DNA from: Pseudomonas fulva 12-X | GTDB taxonomy: Bacteria; Pseudomonadota; Gammaproteobacteria; Pseudomonadales; Pseudomonadaceae | Assembly: GCF_000213805.1 (NCBI RefSeq) | Contig: NC_015556.1 | Location: forward strand, 4,727,001-4,791,000 | Length of the DNA stretch: 64,000 nt | Direction: 5' to 3' | Shown here: piece by piece, positions 37,953-46,640 of the stretch | Position numbering within the stretch: position 1 is the first letter of the stretch | Layout: each line of letters opens with the position of its first letter | Made by a program: the position numbers and the translations under genes | The notes under the pieces: model-generated | Told to the model about the DNA's origin: nothing | Database searches by the model: none | Seen by the model: the letters and a program-made list of their open reading frames with translations, nothing else

Positions 37953-38423
37953 ATGACCGTTACCGCAATGCGTCAGGCCAAACAGGGCAAGGACGACCAT
38001 TCGCCCGTGGTCGCCGCCTTCTGGGATTTCAGCGCCGGCCGGGAAAAGCTCAGTGAAGCCGAGCGCCTGCAGCAGATTCGCGACGGCTTCGCCGCCGACC
38101 TGGTGCAGGCCGTCAAGGCGACCTTCACCCTGCCCGAGCGCAGCCTGGAAACTCTTCTCAACGCGTCGATCTCGACCCTCGAACGCCGCCGCCGCGAGCG
38201 CAAGGTGCTCGACCCGGTAGCCTCGGAGCGCCTGGATCGCATCGCCATGGTCTGCCAATTGGCCGAGGACGTGTTCGAAAGCCGCCAGGCAGCCGCCGAG
38301 TGGATGTCCCGCGCCAATCGCTCCCTCGGCGACCAGGCACCGATCATGCTCTGCGAGACGGAAATCGGCGCCAAGCAGGTACGCCGGGTGCTCAACGCTC
38401 TCGATTGGGGTGGCGCCGCCTGA
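37953..38423 (+). CDS. Xre/ParS-type antitoxin of a RES toxin
   Basis: 156-residue antitoxin. The N-terminal half has a helix-turn-helix-like helical region (LPERSLETLLNASISTLERRRRERKVLDPVAS). The C-terminal half is the DUF2384 (MbcA/ParS/Xre) toxin-binding domain, with RLDRIAMVCQLAEDVFESRQAAAEWM and the ending RVLNALDWGGAA. AAGGAGG lies 4 bases before the ATG. Its stop overlaps the toxin start by one base (TGATG). It should repress its own promoter together with the toxin. Confidence 0.88.
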   Translation: MTVTAMRQAKQGKDDHSPVVAAFWDFSAGREKLSEAERLQQIRDGFAADLVQAVKATFTLPERSLETLLNASISTLERRRRERKVLDPVASERLDRIAMVCQLAEDVFESRQAAAEWMSRANRSLGDQAPIMLCETEIGAKQVRRVLNALDWGGAA

Positions 38424-38884
38424 TGCGTGCCTGGCGCGTGGCCAAGGCCAAGCGGGCCACCGACCTGTCCGGACGCGGCGCCGCCATCGAAGGTGGGCGC
38501 TGGAACGAGCAGGACATCGCCGCCGTGTACATGGGCCTGAGCCCCGGCATCTGCTGCCTGGAAACCTTCGTGCACGCCGAAGGCCCGCCAGCGATGCCGA
38601 TGAAGATCACCTGTTTCGAGCTGCCGGACGACGCCGACCTCTACTGGGAGCCCGCAGCGGGCGAGTTGCCAGAAGGCTGGAACGCGCTGCCGGTGGATCG
38701 CCCGAGCATGGATTTCGGCAGCGCCTGGCTGCGCGCCGTCAGCCACCTCGGCCTGATCGTGCCGTCCGCGGTGCTGCCGCTGGAGCGCAACCTGGTGGTC
38801 AACCCGCTGCACCCGGCCATCAGTCGCATCCGCATCGTCGACACCTACGATTTCACCTACGACCCACGCATGTTCAAGGCGTGA
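38423..38884 (+). CDS. RES-domain toxin (NAD+-degrading family)
   Basis: 153-residue RES toxin. Members of the family studied in Pseudomonas putida and mycobacteria destroy cellular NAD+. The conserved polar residues are visible: Arg in EGGRWNEQ near residue 28, Tyr and Glu in AVYMGLSPGICCLETFVH, and Ser/Asn in PSAVLPLERNLVVNP. The true start is the ATG at 38423, coupled to the antitoxin stop; the longer frame runs inside the antitoxin gene. No inactivating change is seen. Confidence 0.88.
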   Translation: MRAWRVAKAKRATDLSGRGAAIEGGRWNEQDIAAVYMGLSPGICCLETFVHAEGPPAMPMKITCFELPDDADLYWEPAAGELPEGWNALPVDRPSMDFGSAWLRAVSHLGLIVPSAVLPLERNLVVNPLHPAISRIRIVDTYDFTYDPRMFKA

Positions 38885-38903
38885 CCAGCCCCTAGGAACC
38901 CCC

Positions 38904-39392
38904 GTGAATATCCGCCCCATCAGCGAAGCCGATTTCGACCAGGTCTGGCCCATCATCCGCGATGTGGTCCAGGGCCAGGAAACCTACGCCTATGACCCGG
39001 CCATGGACCGCACGACGGCCTGGAAAACCTGGGTCGAGCTGCCCCGCGCCACCTTCGTGGCCGAAGAACATGGGCAGATCCTCGGCACCTATTACATCAA
39101 GGCCAACGCCGCAGGGCCGGGCGACCACGTGTGCAACTGCGGCTACATGACCTCGCCGGCCGCCCGCGGCAAGGGCGTGGCGAGCGCGCTGTGCCAGCAC
39201 TCGCTGCAGGTCGCCCGCGAGCTGGGCTTCCAGGCCATGCAGTTCAACTCGGTGGTGGCCAGCAACACCGTCGCCGTGGCGCTCTGGCAGAAACACGGTT
39301 TCGCCATCGTCGGCACCCTGCCCAAGGCCTACCGCCACCGCACGCTGGGCCTGGTGGACTGCCATGTGATGTATCGCTGGCTGGGCGACTGA
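38904..39392 (+). CDS. GNAT-family N-acetyltransferase
   Basis: 162-residue acetyltransferase. The acetyl-CoA-binding segment is in the middle (CGYMTSPAARGKGVASALCQHSLQVARELGF), with the Asn of the family in FNSVVASNTVAVALWQKHGF and a C-terminal strand CHVMYRWLGD. It starts at GTG 38904 with AGGA upstream, 19 bases after the toxin, and may be read with it. The acceptor substrate is unknown. Confidence 0.85.
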   Translation: MNIRPISEADFDQVWPIIRDVVQGQETYAYDPAMDRTTAWKTWVELPRATFVAEEHGQILGTYYIKANAAGPGDHVCNCGYMTSPAARGKGVASALCQHSLQVARELGFQAMQFNSVVASNTVAVALWQKHGFAIVGTLPKAYRHRTLGLVDCHVMYRWLGD

Positions 39393-39401
39393 AACCGATT
39401 C

Positions 39402-39602
39402 CGTAGCCCGGCGTAGAGCGCAGCGAAACCCGGGAATCGAACCTGGGCATCGCTACGCTCAACCGCAGGCTACGAGCTGCAAAGGGGCGAAGCGGTCTTA
39501 TCCGATCCACTGTGGGAGCCGTGACCTCGCGGCGATTCGCTCAGGCACCGCCGATAGGCAGTCAGGCTGCAATCGCTTCGCCCCGAGGTCGGGGCTCCCA
39601 CA
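39402..39602. repeat. Two adjacent palindromic repeats
   Basis: The first, about 39402-39470, has GTAGCCCGG and CAGGCTAC arms with internal GCGTAGAGCGCAGCGAAACC, related to the unit at 9712-9789. The second pairs TGTGGGAGCC (39511-39520) with GGCTCCCACA (39593-39602), and internally GACCTCG with CGAGGTC. They fill the 272-base gap between convergent genes. Confidence 0.65.
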
Positions 39603-39664
39603 GGTTGGTCTGGGTGGCTGCTCCTGCCCTGCTGCAGTCGATAAGCCACTAGCGCCCGAGCAGG

Positions 39665-40831
39665 CTACGACGTGAATCGCGCCAGCGAAAACGCCGACAG
39701 ATCAGCCGCCCCCGGCTCGCCACAATACTGCATGGCCAGGGCCTCGCCGATACCGGCGGAATGCTTGAAGCCGTGCCCCGAGCAGGCCGACACCAGGATC
39801 ACGTTAGCCATCTGCGGATGGGTATCGATGATGAAATTGAAGTCCGGCGTAATGGTATAGGTGCACACCTTGGACTTCAGCACCCGCCGGGAAACCCCGA
39901 GCAGCCGGCCAGCCACGTGGGCGTCGTACAGGGCGTCGATATCCGCCTGGCTGACGCTGCGATCCACGGTATCCGGGTCGCAGCCTTCGAGGTACTGCTC
40001 GGTGGCGACCTTGATGGCGTTCTCGCCGGGCAGCGGCGGGAAACCGTAGCAACTGTCGGTATCCGCCGCGCCGTGCAGCAGGATGTACACCGGCGAGCCG
40101 GCAGCAAAACGCTCCGGCTCGTCCAGCTCGAACCACACCAGCTGCTGGCGACAGACCTTCAGCAAGCCCTCGACCGATGCGCCCAGCAGCCGGCCCGTCC
40201 ACATGCCGGCGCAGACGATGGCCTTGTCCGCCGTAAGCGTGCCGCTGCCCGTGCGCACCCGAACGCCTCCGGCATCGGACTCGATAGCCTCGACCCGCGT
40301 ATGGGTGTGCAAGACCGCGCCCAGCTTCTCGGCCAGCTTCAGCTGCACCTCGATGGCCCGCTCGGGGCGCACGTAGCCGGCGCCCGGCTCGTAGTAGCCG
40401 GTGGCCGCATCGCCGAAGCCGCCGAATTGCGGGAAGCGCTGGCGGATGGCGGCGGCGTCCAACAGGCTGTGTTCGATGCCGAAGCGTTTGGCCAGCGCCG
40501 CCGTTTCGCCGCCGAAGTCAGGCGTGCCGTGACCGCGGGTCGGCTCCTGGCTGCTGCTCAGCATCAGCATGCCGCAGGCTTGGAACAACGCCTCGCCGCT
40601 CTGCGCCTCCAGCTCGCGCCAGATGCGTTGGGAATTGAGCGCCAGCGGCACGTAGGCCGCGCCCTCGCCCACCGCCTGGCGGGTGATGCGCGTGTCGCCA
40701 TGGCTGGAGCCCTGGTCGTGGGGCGGCGCATGGCGGTCGATGCCGGCCACGCGCACACCGCGCTTGGCCAGTTGATAGAGGGTGGCGGCGCCCATGGCGC
40801 CCAGGCCGATCACGATAACGTCGTAGTGCAT
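39665..40831 (-). CDS. solA: Sarcosine / N-methyl-tryptophan oxidase-like flavoprotein
   Basis: 388-residue FAD-dependent amine oxidase of the monomeric sarcosine oxidase family, which yields formaldehyde and H2O2 from N-methyl amino acids. The FAD motif GLGAMGAATLYQLAKRG is at 9-25. The Cys in SKVCTYTITPDFNFIID near residue 311 corresponds to the covalent FAD attachment Cys of the family. HGDTRITRQAVGEGAAYVPLA is typical of SolA. It follows the HD protein gene by 8 bases. Sarcosine versus another secondary amine cannot be decided from sequence. Confidence 0.85.
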   Translation of the reverse strand: MHYDVIVIGLGAMGAATLYQLAKRGVRVAGIDRHAPPHDQGSSHGDTRITRQAVGEGAAYVPLALNSQRIWRELEAQSGEALFQACGMLMLSSSQEPTRGHGTPDFGGETAALAKRFGIEHSLLDAAAIRQRFPQFGGFGDAATGYYEPGAGYVRPERAIEVQLKLAEKLGAVLHTHTRVEAIESDAGGVRVRTGSGTLTADKAIVCAGMWTGRLLGASVEGLLKVCRQQLVWFELDEPERFAAGSPVYILLHGAADTDSCYGFPPLPGENAIKVATEQYLEGCDPDTVDRSVSQADIDALYDAHVAGRLLGVSRRVLKSKVCTYTITPDFNFIIDTHPQMANVILVSACSGHGFKHSAGIGEALAMQYCGEPGAADLSAFSLARFTS

Positions 40832-40839
40832 GGGACTCT

Positions 40840-41499
40840 CTACTGCTCGAAGGGCTGGGTTTCTTCGCGAAAGGCGTCGAGGAAGGCGACCATTCGCGCG
40901 TGCCGCTGCGCGGCCAGGCGCGCACCGGTGGCGGTCTGAAAGCCGGCGGCCAGGCCCAGCAACTTGGTGTGGAAATGGTCCAGGGCGAAACGCTGGTCAT
41001 CCAGTGGCCGCTGGCATGCGTCGATATCCTCGGCATCGTACAGCGCGCTGCCCAAGCGCCCGGAGACATGAAAGCAACGCGCCACGCCGACCAGGCCGAT
41101 GGCGTCCAGGCGGTCAGCATCCTGCAGGATGCGCGCCTCCAGGCTGGTCGGCGTGATGGCGGCGGAGAAACTGTGCGCCTCGATGGCATGGCGCACGGCG
41201 GCGACGCGCTCGCTCGGCCAGCCGAGGTATGCGAGCACCTCGCCGGCGCGCGCAGCGGACAACCGCGAAGCGCTGGAGCGCAGCGGCGAATCCTTTTCCA
41301 CCGCCACGCAGTCATGCAGCAGCACCGCCGCCAGCAGCAACTGCAGATCGCCGCCCTCCTCGCGCTGCAAGCGCCGAACGTTGGCCCACACCCGCTGCAG
41401 GTGCGACAGGTCATGGGCGCCATCGTCGGTAGACGGCGCACAGCCAGCCAACAGCTGGCCAGCCAGCTCGGCGTATGGGGCGAAAGGATCCAGATTCAT
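40840..41499 (-). CDS. HD-domain phosphohydrolase
   Basis: 219-residue HD-superfamily metal-dependent hydrolase of the YedJ-like group. The metal ligands are visible as His in AHDLSHLQRV and the His-Asp pair in AAVLLHDCVAVE. RILQDADRLDAIG is the conserved downstream Asp motif. These proteins usually act on nucleotides or other phosphates; the substrate here is not known. It is first in a two-gene unit with the solA-like gene. Confidence 0.85.
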   Translation of the reverse strand: MNLDPFAPYAELAGQLLAGCAPSTDDGAHDLSHLQRVWANVRRLQREEGGDLQLLLAAVLLHDCVAVEKDSPLRSSASRLSAARAGEVLAYLGWPSERVAAVRHAIEAHSFSAAITPTSLEARILQDADRLDAIGLVGVARCFHVSGRLGSALYDAEDIDACQRPLDDQRFALDHFHTKLLGLAAGFQTATGARLAAQRHARMVAFLDAFREETQPFEQ

Positions 41500-41727
41500 C
41501 GACAGGGCGCCAGGTGCGATAGCCGCACCTTAGGGCCAGGCGCGAGCGCTCGCAAGCCGTAGGGCGCAATGTGGCGCCTTGCCATTACTGGACAAGCTCA
41601 TAGCGCTTGCGCCACCTTTGGCAGCTTCTTCGGGCAGCCTGGCCGCACGCCACGACCACCCCGGCACATAACGATTTTCTCGACGGCTTCGCCTGCTTGA
41701 GCGCACATTCCGAACCGCGTCTCAGCA

Positions 41728-41749
41728 GATAACCGCGCGCCCGGTTATC
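41728..41749 (+). promoter_or_regulatory. Palindrome in the vgrG leader
   Basis: GATAACCG (41728-41735) and CGGTTATC (41742-41749) form a perfect 8-bp inverted repeat 33 bases before the vgrG ATG. It could be a regulator site or an mRNA hairpin. The rest of the 283-base gap (41500-41782) shows no clear -24/-12 or -35/-10 promoter to me. Confidence 0.4.
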
Positions 41750-41782
41750 GTCGGCACAGGATGGCATCGCAGGGATACGCAC

Positions 41783-44008
41783 ATGGCAATCACACAACAG
41801 TCGCGCATGGCCAAGGTCAACAGCCCGCTCGGCGAAAACGCGCTGGTGATGGAGCGCCTGGCCGGCAACGAATCCCTGGGCCGCCTGTTCCACTACGAGC
41901 TCAGCCTGGCCTCGGAAAACTCCTCGCTCAAGCTCAATGCCCTGCTCGGCAAGCCCATGGGCCTGGCCGTGCAACTGGCCGACGGCAGCGACCGCTACTT
42001 CCACGGCATCGTCGCGCGCTGCAGCCAGACCGCCCACCGCGGCCAGTTCGCCAGCTATCAGGTCACCCTCAAGCCCTGGTTATGGCTGCTGTCGCGCACC
42101 TCCGACTGCCGCATCTTCCAGAGCAAGACGGTGCCGGACATCGTCAAGCAGGTGTTCCGCGACCTGGGTTTCTCGGACTTCGAAGACGCCCTGACCCGCT
42201 CCTACCGCGAGTGGGACTATTGCGTGCAGTATCGCGAGACCAGCTTCGATTTCGTCAGCCGGCTGATGGAGCAGGAAGGCATCTACTACTACTTCCGCCA
42301 CGAGCAGGAGCGCCATGTGCTGGTGCTCTGCGATGCCTATGGTGCCCACAGCACGGCGCCCGGATATGGGCGCGTGCCCTTCTATCCGCTCGACGACCAG
42401 ATGCGCGAGCGTGACCACATCCACGACTGGCACCTGGCCCACGAGGTGCAGCCCGGCTCCCTGGCGCTCAACGACTACGACTTCCAGCGCCCCAGCGCAC
42501 GCCTGGAAGTGCGCTCCAGCATCGCCCGCGAGCACGCCAACGCCGATTATCCGCTCTACGACTACCCGGGCGAGTACGTGCAGAGCAAGGACGGCGAGCA
42601 GTACGCGCGCAATCGCATCGAGGCGATCCAGGCGCAGTACGAGCAGATCCGCCTGAAGGGCAATGCCCGAGGCCTGGGCAGCGGGCACCTGTTCAGCCTT
42701 ACCGATTACCCGCGCGACGATCAGAACCGCGAGTACCTGATCGTCGATGCCGAATACACCATCACCCAGGATCTCTACGAAAGCGGCCGCGGCAGCGAGA
42801 GCTTCCAGTTCGACAGCAGCCTGACCTGCATCGACGCCAGCCAGGTGTTCCGCCCGCTGCCGCTGACCGTGCAGCCCATCGTGCAGGGCCCGCAGACGGC
42901 CATGGTGGTCGGCCCGAAGGGCGAGGAAATCTGGACCGACCAGTACGGCCGCGTGAAGGTGCACTTCTACTGGGACCGCCACGACCAATCCAACGAGAAC
43001 AGCTCGTGCTGGATTCGCGTGTCGCAGAACTGGGCCGGCAAGAACTGGGGCTCGATTCAGATTCCGCGCATCGGCCAGGAAGTGATCGTCAGCTTTCTGG
43101 AGGGCGACCCCGACCGGCCGATCATCACCGGCCGCGTCTACAACGCCGAGCAGACGGTGCCCTACGACCTGCCCGCCAACGCCACGCAAAGCGGCACCAA
43201 GAGCCGCTCGAGCAAGGGTGGCACGCCGGCCAACTTCAACGAAATCCGCATGGAAGACAAGAAGGGCGAAGAGCAGCTGTTCATCCATGCCGAGAAGAAC
43301 CAGGACATCGAGGTTGAGAACGACGAGACCCACTGGGTCGGCCACGACCGCACCAAGACCATCGACAACGACGAAACGGTGCACGTCAAACACGACCGCA
43401 CCGAGACGGTGGACAACAACGAGACCATCACCATCGGCGTCGATCGTACCGAAAAGGTCGGCAACAACGAGTCCATCACCATCGGCGTGAACCGCAGCGA
43501 GAAGGTCGGCAGCAACGAGACCATCGCCATCGGCGCCAACCGTACCGAGACCGTCGGCAGCGATGAAACCATCAGCATCGGCGCCAACCGCACCGAGAGC
43601 GTGGGCAGCAACGAAACCATCAGCATCGGCGCCAACCGCACCGAAAGCGTCGGCAACAACGAGCGCACCACCATCGGTGCCGACCGCACCGCGCTGATCA
43701 CTGCCAACGAGTACGTGCTCGTCGGTGCAGACCAGGCGAACATGGTGGGCGGCAACGAGTCGCACTATGTGCGTGGCGAGCGCAACAGCCGCGTCCTCAA
43801 GGATGACAATCTGCATGTCGGCAAGAACTTCGTGCTCAAGGCCGGCGACTCGATCACCCTGCAGACCGGCGCTGCCAGCATCGTCATGAAGAAGGACGGC
43901 ACCATCGTCATTCGTGGCAAGAACATCAGCATCGACGGCTCCGGGGCGATCAACGTCAAGGCCGCCAAGAACATCGTGATGAAAGGCCAGAAGATCCTGC
44001 AGAACTAG
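41783..44008 (+). CDS. vgrG: Type VI secretion spike protein VgrG (VgrG1b-like)
   Basis: Trimeric T6SS spike, 741 residues. The gp27-like base covers about 1-340 (FHYELSLASENSSLKLNALLGKP). The gp5 OB-fold covers about 370-470 (VVGPKGEEIWTDQYGRVKVHFYWDR, WAGKNWGSIQIPRIGQEVIVSFLEGDPDRPIITGRVYN). The C-terminal beta-helix covers about 510-660, built of 16-residue repeats, then a DUF2345-type tail (IVMKKDGTIVIRGKNISIDG). No catalytic extension is present, so it delivers cargo through the PAAR protein four genes downstream. No tss structural genes are in the window. Confidence 0.93.
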   Translation: MAITQQSRMAKVNSPLGENALVMERLAGNESLGRLFHYELSLASENSSLKLNALLGKPMGLAVQLADGSDRYFHGIVARCSQTAHRGQFASYQVTLKPWLWLLSRTSDCRIFQSKTVPDIVKQVFRDLGFSDFEDALTRSYREWDYCVQYRETSFDFVSRLMEQEGIYYYFRHEQERHVLVLCDAYGAHSTAPGYGRVPFYPLDDQMRERDHIHDWHLAHEVQPGSLALNDYDFQRPSARLEVRSSIAREHANADYPLYDYPGEYVQSKDGEQYARNRIEAIQAQYEQIRLKGNARGLGSGHLFSLTDYPRDDQNREYLIVDAEYTITQDLYESGRGSESFQFDSSLTCIDASQVFRPLPLTVQPIVQGPQTAMVVGPKGEEIWTDQYGRVKVHFYWDRHDQSNENSSCWIRVSQNWAGKNWGSIQIPRIGQEVIVSFLEGDPDRPIITGRVYNAEQTVPYDLPANATQSGTKSRSSKGGTPANFNEIRMEDKKGEEQLFIHAEKNQDIEVENDETHWVGHDRTKTIDNDETVHVKHDRTETVDNNETITIGVDRTEKVGNNESITIGVNRSEKVGSNETIAIGANRTETVGSDETISIGANRTESVGSNETISIGANRTESVGNNERTTIGADRTALITANEYVLVGADQANMVGGNESHYVRGERNSRVLKDDNLHVGKNFVLKAGDSITLQTGAASIVMKKDGTIVIRGKNISIDGSGAINVKAAKNIVMKGQKILQN
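43311..43770 (+). repeat. 48-bp tandem coding repeats in vgrG
   Basis: About nine degenerate 16-codon units encode the pattern (R/N)TExVGxNETIxIGA. The copies at about 43540-43680 are the most alike at DNA level. The protein repeat forms the gp5-like triangular beta-helix needle. Confidence 0.75.
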
Positions 44009-44034
44009 GCCGCGATCAGCGCCAGGAGCCCCCC

Positions 44035-44484
44035 ATGACTGTCCAGCACCACACTCCCGCCGCCGCCACTCGCCTCGACGGCGTGGTCATCGGCGTACTG
44101 CTCGATGTGCCGCAAGCTTCCAGCCCGGTGGTGGCTTTTGCCGGCTGCCCGTCGGAGACCGGCATTGCCGCGACCACCACCACGGCCCTCAGCCGCGAGG
44201 ACATCGGCGCCCAGGTGGCCCTGATGTTCGTTGGCGGCGACCCGAGCCAGCCACTGGTGATCGGCCGTATCCAGCGCCTGCCGCAGGCACCGGCGCCTGC
44301 CGCCATCGCCCATCTCGACGGCGAGCGCCTGGAATTCAGCGCCGAGCGCGAGATCGTGCTGCGCTGCGGCAAGGCCAGCATCACCCTGACCCGCGAAGGC
44401 AAGGTGCTGATCAAGGGCGCCTACCTGTCCAGCCGCTCCAGCGGCGTGAACCGCATCAAGGGCGGTTCGGTGCAGATCAACTAA
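44035..44484 (+). CDS. DUF6484 domain T6SS accessory protein
   Basis: 149-residue protein. An N-terminal DUF6484 region (RLDGVVIGVLLD) is followed by an OB-like stretch and a C-terminal segment that resembles the VgrG tail (ITLTREGKVLIKGAYLSSRSSGVNRIKGGSVQIN, here from about 114 on). It lies 26 bases after vgrG. I recall the same gene in this position in the P. aeruginosa vgrG1b cluster (PA0096). It probably helps load the effector on the spike; the role is inference. Confidence 0.78.
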   Translation: MTVQHHTPAAATRLDGVVIGVLLDVPQASSPVVAFAGCPSETGIAATTTTALSREDIGAQVALMFVGGDPSQPLVIGRIQRLPQAPAPAAIAHLDGERLEFSAEREIVLRCGKASITLTREGKVLIKGAYLSSRSSGVNRIKGGSVQIN

Positions 44485-44493
44485 GAGCCGCCC

Positions 44494-45606
44494 ATGGAAC
44501 TGCTCAATGCCACCCGGATGGTGACCGCCTACAACCAGGGCCTGGACGCCGATGGCCGCGAATACCTGGTGGTCGTCGTCAAGGGCACCTTCGACCTGCC
44601 GGTGGACGGCAGCGTGGCGCGCCTGCTCGATGAGCAGCAGCCGCTGCTGATGAGCGATATCTTTGCCGGCGATCCGGCGCTGTCCGCGCCGTTGCGCGAG
44701 TTCGACTTCGCCCCCTTCAAGCCGTACTGCGACGTGCTGGTCAGCGGCAGCGCCCAGGCGCCGGGCGGGCGACCGGTCAGCCAGCTGACCGTGGGCATCC
44801 GCGTCGGCCGGGTCAGCAAGGCGTTCAGCGTGTTCGGCCCGCGCCACTGGCAGCCCGGCGCCCTGGGCACCAGCGCCGGCGCGCCGCAGCCCTTCGTGCG
44901 CCAGGACATTTCCTACGCCAGCGCCTTCGGCGGCAGCCACCCGGCGCCGGGCAACCCCGAGCAACTGCTGTGCAACCTGCGCAACCCGGCCGGCCGGGGC
45001 TGGTACCCGCGCAGCCTGGGCGGCGGCACCGTGGTCGGCATGCCGATGCCCAATACCGAAAAGCTCGGCCAGCCGGTGGATGCTCCCCATGGCGATTTCG
45101 AGCCCATGGCCCTCGGCCCGCTGGGCAAGCACTGGCAGGCGCGGGTCGGTTTCGCCGGCACCTACGACCAGGCCTGGCAGGACGAGCAGTTTCCCTTCCT
45201 GCCCAGGGACTTCGACGAGCGCTACTTTCAAGCGGCCCCGGTCGACCAGCAGACCGACTACCTCAAGGGCGGCGAAGAGGTGTTCCTGCTCGGCCTGCTG
45301 CCCACCGAGCGCGCCGGCTTCCGGGTGCCCAGCGTACGCATGCCGGTGACCTATTTTCTCAGCGCCGGCGGCCATGAAACGGCGGAAGCGGTCATCGACA
45401 CCCTGCTGGTCGACACCGACGCGAACCATGTGGAAATTACCTGGCGTACCCGCCGCCCCCTCAAGCGCAGCCTGTTTGAGATCGCCCAGGTGCTGGTCGG
45501 CGAGAAATCCCGCGCCTGGTGGCGCGCCCGCGAGCTGGGCAAGGACTATTACCCGTCCCTGGCCGCCCTGAGCCGCAGCCGCCTGGCCGAGGATCAATCG
45601 TCATGA
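44494..45606 (+). CDS. DUF2169 T6SS effector adaptor
   Basis: 370-residue DUF2169 protein. The N-terminal YLVVVVKGTFDLP is typical of the family. DUF2169 proteins are encoded with PAAR effectors and help couple them to VgrG, as with the adaptor of the Agrobacterium Tde DNase. It is 9 bases after the DUF6484 gene and overlaps the ketosynthase-like gene by 4 bases. No enzyme motif is seen. Confidence 0.82.
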   Translation: MELLNATRMVTAYNQGLDADGREYLVVVVKGTFDLPVDGSVARLLDEQQPLLMSDIFAGDPALSAPLREFDFAPFKPYCDVLVSGSAQAPGGRPVSQLTVGIRVGRVSKAFSVFGPRHWQPGALGTSAGAPQPFVRQDISYASAFGGSHPAPGNPEQLLCNLRNPAGRGWYPRSLGGGTVVGMPMPNTEKLGQPVDAPHGDFEPMALGPLGKHWQARVGFAGTYDQAWQDEQFPFLPRDFDERYFQAAPVDQQTDYLKGGEEVFLLGLLPTERAGFRVPSVRMPVTYFLSAGGHETAEAVIDTLLVDTDANHVEITWRTRRPLKRSLFEIAQVLVGEKSRAWWRARELGKDYYPSLAALSRSRLAEDQSS

Positions 45607-46640
45607 GCGCCCTCAGCATCCTCTCCAGCGGCATGCTCAGCGCCGTGGGCCTGAGCGCGCCGGCCAGTTGCGCGGCGATCCGCTGCGCCCTCGACAACTT
45701 TCAGGAAACCCGCTTCATCGACGGCGGCGGCGAATGGCAGGTCGCTGCCAGCGTGCCGCTGGAGGAGCCGTGGCGCGGGCGTACCAAGCTGGTGAAGATG
45801 GCTGCCCGAGCCATCGCCGAAAGCCTGGCCGGCGTGCCGGGCATCGATTGCGCCGCCACGCCGCTGCTGCTCGGCGTCGCCGAACTGGATCGCCCAGGGC
45901 GTAGCGACGGTCTGGACAACAGCCTGCTGCGCGATATCGAGCGCGAGCTGGGCGTGCGCTTTCATGAAGCCTCCACGCTGATCCCGCGGGGCCGGGTCAG
46001 CGCCGGCGTGGCGCTGCTCAATGCGCGCCGGCTGATCCACGAAGGCGGCCATCGGCATGTGCTGATCGCCGGGGTCGACTCCTTTCTCAACGCAGCCACC
46101 CTGTCCGCCTTCGAGCAACGCCAGCGACTGCTCACCAGCCAGCATTCCAACGGTTTCATTCCCGGCGAAGGCGCGGCGGCGGTGGTGGTCGGCGCGCCCG
46201 TGCGCCAGGACGCCGAACAGCTGATCTGCTTCGGGCTGGGCTTTGGCGTCGAGAAGGCCACCGTGGAAGCCGACGACATCCCGCTGCGCGCGGACGGCCT
46301 GGTGCAGGCCACCCAGGCGGCGCTCAAGGACGGCAACTGCCGTATGGAGCAGATGGACTACCGGCTGACCGACAACTCCGGCGAGCAGTACTACTTCAAG
46401 GAAGCCGCCCTGGCGCTGAGCCGCACGCTGCGGGTGGTCAAGGAAGAGTTCGACATTTGGCATCCCGCCGACTGCATCGGCGAATGCGGCGCCGCCATCG
46501 GCCCGGCCATGCTGGCAGTGGCACTGGCCGCCTCGCGCAAGGGCTACAGTCCTGGTACGAACATCGTCTATCAACTGGGCAACGACGCCGGCGAGCGCGC
46601 CGTGGCGTTGCTGCGTTACCAACGGGTAGGAGCCGCCTGA
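45603..46640 (+). CDS. Beta-ketoacyl-synthase-like protein of the T6SS cluster, probably non-catalytic
   Basis: 345 residues with a thiolase fold, recognisable from HSNGFIPGEGAAAVVVG (the GFxPGEGA motif of ketosynthases). The catalytic triad looks lost. The segment that should carry the active Cys reads RGRVSAGVALLNAR, and the two His motifs are replaced by TDNSGEQYYFKEA and IGECGAAIGPAM. It is coupled on both sides (4-base and 1-base overlaps) to the DUF2169 and PAAR-toxin genes. I recall a similar gene in the vgrG1b cluster of P. aeruginosa. A structural or chaperone role in effector loading is inferred. Confidence 0.78.
   Translation: MSALSILSSGMLSAVGLSAPASCAAIRCALDNFQETRFIDGGGEWQVAASVPLEEPWRGRTKLVKMAARAIAESLAGVPGIDCAATPLLLGVAELDRPGRSDGLDNSLLRDIERELGVRFHEASTLIPRGRVSAGVALLNARRLIHEGGHRHVLIAGVDSFLNAATLSAFEQRQRLLTSQHSNGFIPGEGAAAVVVGAPVRQDAEQLICFGLGFGVEKATVEADDIPLRADGLVQATQAALKDGNCRMEQMDYRLTDNSGEQYYFKEAALALSRTLRVVKEEFDIWHPADCIGECGAAIGPAMLAVALAASRKGYSPGTNIVYQLGNDAGERAVALLRYQRVGAA

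Noticed and set aside
41500..41782. Search for a sigma-54 promoter upstream of vgrG
   Set aside because: TTGGCAGCTTCTTCGGGC has GG but not the GC at the required 10-base spacing, so I do not call a promoter.
43311..43770. Tandem repeats considered as a CRISPR array
   Set aside because: The units are in-frame 48-bp coding repeats of VgrG with no distinct spacers.
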